8,165 nucleotides of DNA from an uncultured Bacteroidales bacterium (GTDB lineage Bacteria > Bacteroidota > Bacteroidia > Bacteroidales > UBA932), in the NCBI GenBank assembly GCA_946405485.1, contig CAMJHJ010000106.1, forward strand, positions 1 to 8,165. Reading direction: 5' to 3'. The position numbers and the translations under genes were made by a program. Below, in pieces: positions 6,138 to 8,165 of the stretch. The notes under the pieces were generated by a model. It was not told where the DNA came from, searched no databases, and saw only the letters and a list, made by a program, of their open reading frames with translations. The stretch's first letter is position 1. The number at the start of each line of letters is the position of its first letter.

Positions 6138-8117
6138 ATGATCTGCATTACGATCCAAGGTAAGAACCGGGATGAGATTTTCGACATCCTGGACCGTCCT
6201 GAGGTGGAGATGGCAGAGATCCGGCTGGATCGCTGTCCGCTTTCCGACGAGGACATAGAAGAGGTTTTTTCGCTGACGGACGTGCCGCTCATCGCGACGT
6301 GCCGGATCTCTTCATCGGCGGCGGAGGCGGAGCGCCGGCTCACGCTGGCGATCAAGTCGGGCGCCGCCTTTGCGGACCTGGAAGTCGAAGCCCCGCCGTC
6401 GATGGGCAAGCGCCTGCATCGCCTGGCCCGCGAGTCGGGCACGACTTTCATCCGTTCCTGGCATGATTTCGAGGGGACACCCTCCCTCGAAGCGCTCCGT
6501 GACATGGCTGGCCGTTGCCGCCGTTTCGGCGGGGAGATCGTGAAAATCGTCACGACTGCCCGTTCCGAGGAGGATGTCCGGACCGTTCGTGCGCTTTATG
6601 ACGAGGGATCGGAAGGGCGCCTGGTTGCGTTCTGCATGGGTGCCCGGGGTCGGGAGAGCCGGCTTCAGTGCCTCTCCTGGGGGGCGCCGTATACTTATGC
6701 CTCTCTGATGCAGGGTGAGGAAGCGGCGGATGGACAGATTCCCTTTACGGAAATGGCGGACGCCCTTTACGGGGATGCGCCTTGCCCTTCGATGGAAGTC
6801 ATCCGCATGCCGGCCTCCAAGAGTTTCGCCCAGCGGGCTATCGTGGCCGCGGCGCTCGCCGAAGGGATTTCAACCTTGAGCGGGTATCAGCCCTGTGCGG
6901 ATTCGGAAGCGGCTGTCGCCGCCGCCCGTTCCCTGGGTGCGGAAGTCCACCGCCGGGGGGACGTTCTGACCATCCGGGGCATCGGTCCCCTGGATCATCC
7001 CCTGGCCCTGGATTCGCTGGATGTCGGCGAATCGGGACTGTTGACGCGCCTGATGATTCCCGTGCTGGCGCGCTTGAACGGGGCACCGGTCACGGTGACC
7101 GGCCGCGGCACGCTGCCCGGACGTCCGCTGAGCGGGGCCAACGATATCATGGCGGCTTTCGGCGTCGTCCTGAACAATTTGGGACAGGCTTCCCGCAAAG
7201 ATGTCTATGTGCCGCTTCGGATTGACGGGACATTGCTGCCCGGCCGGGCGGACATTTCCGGCAAGGGTGGTTCGCAGCTGATTTCCGGCCTGCTGATGGC
7301 GCTTCCCCTGGCGGAGAAGAATTCAGCCTTATTCGTCCATGATCCCCGCAGCATCCCTTATATGTTCATCACCCTGGATGTGCTGCGCAAGTTCGGCATC
7401 CGCATTGCCAACGAAATGGAGGGCGGAGAGGAATTCCTGGAGACCCGGGACTGGTCGTTCTGTTCGGCCATCAATTTCAAGATCCGGGGAGGCCAGCGCT
7501 ATCAGGCTGCTTCTTTCGATATTGAAGGGGACTGGAGCGGTGCGGCGCCTTTCCTGGTGGCGGGAGCGGTGTTCGGCGGCGTACGTCTGTCCGGCCTGGA
7601 TACTTCTTCGCTGCAGGCGGATCTGACGATGTTGGACATCCTGGTGGAAGCGGGCGCCTGTGTCTCACAGGACGAGGATGGGACGATCAATATCCGCAAG
7701 GCTCCGCTGCGGGCTTTCAGCGTAGATCTGAACAATGCGCCGGATCTCTTCCCTGCGGTCGCCATGCTGGCCTGTTTCTGCCCGGGCGAAAGCCGTGTCG
7801 CCGGCGTGGGACGTTTGGCGAACAAGGAGAGCGACCGCGCAGCGGCGCTCGTCGATATCCTGTCACGGATGGGCGTGGATGTGTGGGTCGAAGGGGATGA
7901 ACTGGTCATCGTCGGACATGCCCTTTCGTGGAGATTGCTGAACGGCAGCCTGCTGAAGGGAGGGACTTATTCCTCCTTCCATGACCACCGTCTGGTGATG
8001 GCCCTGTCCGTCGCCGCGCTTGGAGCGGACGGTCCTGTCGAAATCGACGATACGGCCTGCGTCGCCAAATCTTTCCCCTCTTTCCCCGAGCTCTGGAGAC
8101 GCTTCACCGGCCGATGA
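6138..8117 (+). CDS. aroD-aroA: Bifunctional type I 3-dehydroquinate dehydratase / EPSP synthase fusion
   Basis: This is a 659-residue cytoplasmic enzyme combining shikimate-pathway steps 3 and 6. Residues 1-212 are a type I 3-dehydroquinate dehydratase: EIR (E27, R29), CR (R56), DLE (E82), SWHD (H109), the Schiff-base lysine K136 in EIVKIVTT, and R175 in GRESRL. Together these match the known E, H, K and arginine active-site set. Residues ~218-659 are EPSP synthase (3-phosphoshikimate + PEP): PASKSFAQR (K228, S229, R233), GESGLLTR (297-304), GGSQ (377-380), DPRSIPY (402-408), DWSGAAPF (465-472), NNAPD (catalytic D536), NKESDR (562-567), DHR (616-618) and CVAKSFP (641-647). All motifs are present and the frame is unbroken, so this is a true fusion with only about 8 linker residues (YGDAPCPS). 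The ATG at 6138 fits the type I N-terminus. It lies 10 bp behind the acetyltransferase gene and is probably co-transcribed. The GESGL loop differs from GNAGTAMRP of E. coli AroA. Confidence 0.94.
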   Translation: MICITIQGKNRDEIFDILDRPEVEMAEIRLDRCPLSDEDIEEVFSLTDVPLIATCRISSSAAEAERRLTLAIKSGAAFADLEVEAPPSMGKRLHRLARESGTTFIRSWHDFEGTPSLEALRDMAGRCRRFGGEIVKIVTTARSEEDVRTVRALYDEGSEGRLVAFCMGARGRESRLQCLSWGAPYTYASLMQGEEAADGQIPFTEMADALYGDAPCPSMEVIRMPASKSFAQRAIVAAALAEGISTLSGYQPCADSEAAVAAARSLGAEVHRRGDVLTIRGIGPLDHPLALDSLDVGESGLLTRLMIPVLARLNGAPVTVTGRGTLPGRPLSGANDIMAAFGVVLNNLGQASRKDVYVPLRIDGTLLPGRADISGKGGSQLISGLLMALPLAEKNSALFVHDPRSIPYMFITLDVLRKFGIRIANEMEGGEEFLETRDWSFCSAINFKIRGGQRYQAASFDIEGDWSGAAPFLVAGAVFGGVRLSGLDTSSLQADLTMLDILVEAGACVSQDEDGTINIRKAPLRAFSVDLNNAPDLFPAVAMLACFCPGESRVAGVGRLANKESDRAAALVDILSRMGVDVWVEGDELVIVGHALSWRLLNGSLLKGGTYSSFHDHRLVMALSVAALGADGPVEIDDTACVAKSFPSFPELWRRFTGR

Positions 8118-8121
8118 TGCC

Positions 8122-8165
8122 CTAGAAATACCAGGGACTGTCTTTCAGCGGAATGGCGTGGTAAA
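8122..8165 (-). CDS. Probable C-terminal end of an unidentified protein entering from the right edge
   Basis: Read leftwards from the right edge, one minus-strand frame gives YHAIPLKDSPWYF followed by a TAG stop at 8122-8124. Only about 14 codons are visible, so no family can be named. The call rests on a sensible-looking hydrophobic/aromatic C-terminus and on its position: it would end 4 bp beyond the aroD-aroA stop, in the same tight tail-to-tail arrangement seen at 2668/2669. It could be chance. Confidence 0.4.
   Translation of the reverse strand, partial: YHAIPLKDSPWYF

Noticed and set aside
5045..6553. A 502-codon minus-strand open frame opposite the acetyltransferase and the start of aroD-aroA
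   Set aside because: It spans two well-supported plus-strand genes, is Gln/His/Arg-rich low-quality sequence, and is in antisense register with the acetyltransferase.
8119..8136. CCCT/AGGG inverted repeat after the aroD-aroA stop, as a possible terminator
   Set aside because: Only four base pairs, a 9-base loop and no T-tract.
1..8165. A polysaccharide utilization locus, mobile element, CRISPR array or defence island
   Set aside because: No SusC/SusD, integrase, transposase, direct-repeat array, toxin-antitoxin pair or nuclease was found. The genes are envelope-glycan and housekeeping types with broadly similar composition.

Overview
The window is a GC-rich stretch of bacterial chromosome that looks like order Bacteroidales. 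The evidence is an exact TATCTTTG octamer, matching the Bacteroidetes -7 consensus TAnnTTTG, just upstream of three genes (214-221 on the minus strand; 1498-1505 and 4989-4996 on the plus strand). A variant, TATTTTTG, precedes a fourth gene. No start codon has a clear Shine-Dalgarno sequence, and the two exported proteins are lipoproteins, both as expected for this phylum. The GC richness would suit Rikenellaceae-like or uncultured gut Bacteroidales, but the family cannot be fixed from this sequence.

Layout, left to right. (1) 1-191, minus: the N-terminus of a GltS-type sodium/glutamate symporter running off the left edge. (2) 277-1473, plus: a cysteine-rich lipoprotein with a probable sialidase-like beta-propeller fold. 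(3) 1514-2668, plus: a cytoplasmic GT4 glycosyltransferase with its own promoter. (4) 2669-4939, minus: a GH3 beta-glucosidase-type lipoprotein whose stop codon directly abuts that of the glycosyltransferase. (5) 5018-6127, plus: a multi-pass membrane acetyltransferase of the heparan-alpha-glucosaminide N-acetyltransferase (HGSNAT)-like group, divergent from GH3. (6) 6138-8117, plus: a two-domain shikimate-pathway enzyme, type I 3-dehydroquinate dehydratase (AroD) fused to EPSP synthase (AroA), 10 bp behind the acetyltransferase. (7) 8122-8165, minus: the probable last 14 codons of another gene entering from the right.

How the genes fit together. The two lipoproteins, the glycosyltransferase and the membrane acetyltransferase all suggest glycan handling at the envelope: cleavage outside the cytoplasm, sugar transfer inside, and acetylation across the membrane. 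There is no SusC/SusD pair, so this is not a classical polysaccharide utilization locus, and the functional link is only inferred. The AroD-AroA fusion is primary metabolism and shares a transcription direction with the acetyltransferase.

The most notable item is the AroD-AroA fusion. It joins steps 3 and 6 of the shikimate pathway with both active sites apparently complete. I saw no CRISPR array, tRNA, rRNA, insertion sequence, phage gene or defence system. There is no gene-free stretch longer than about 85 bp.
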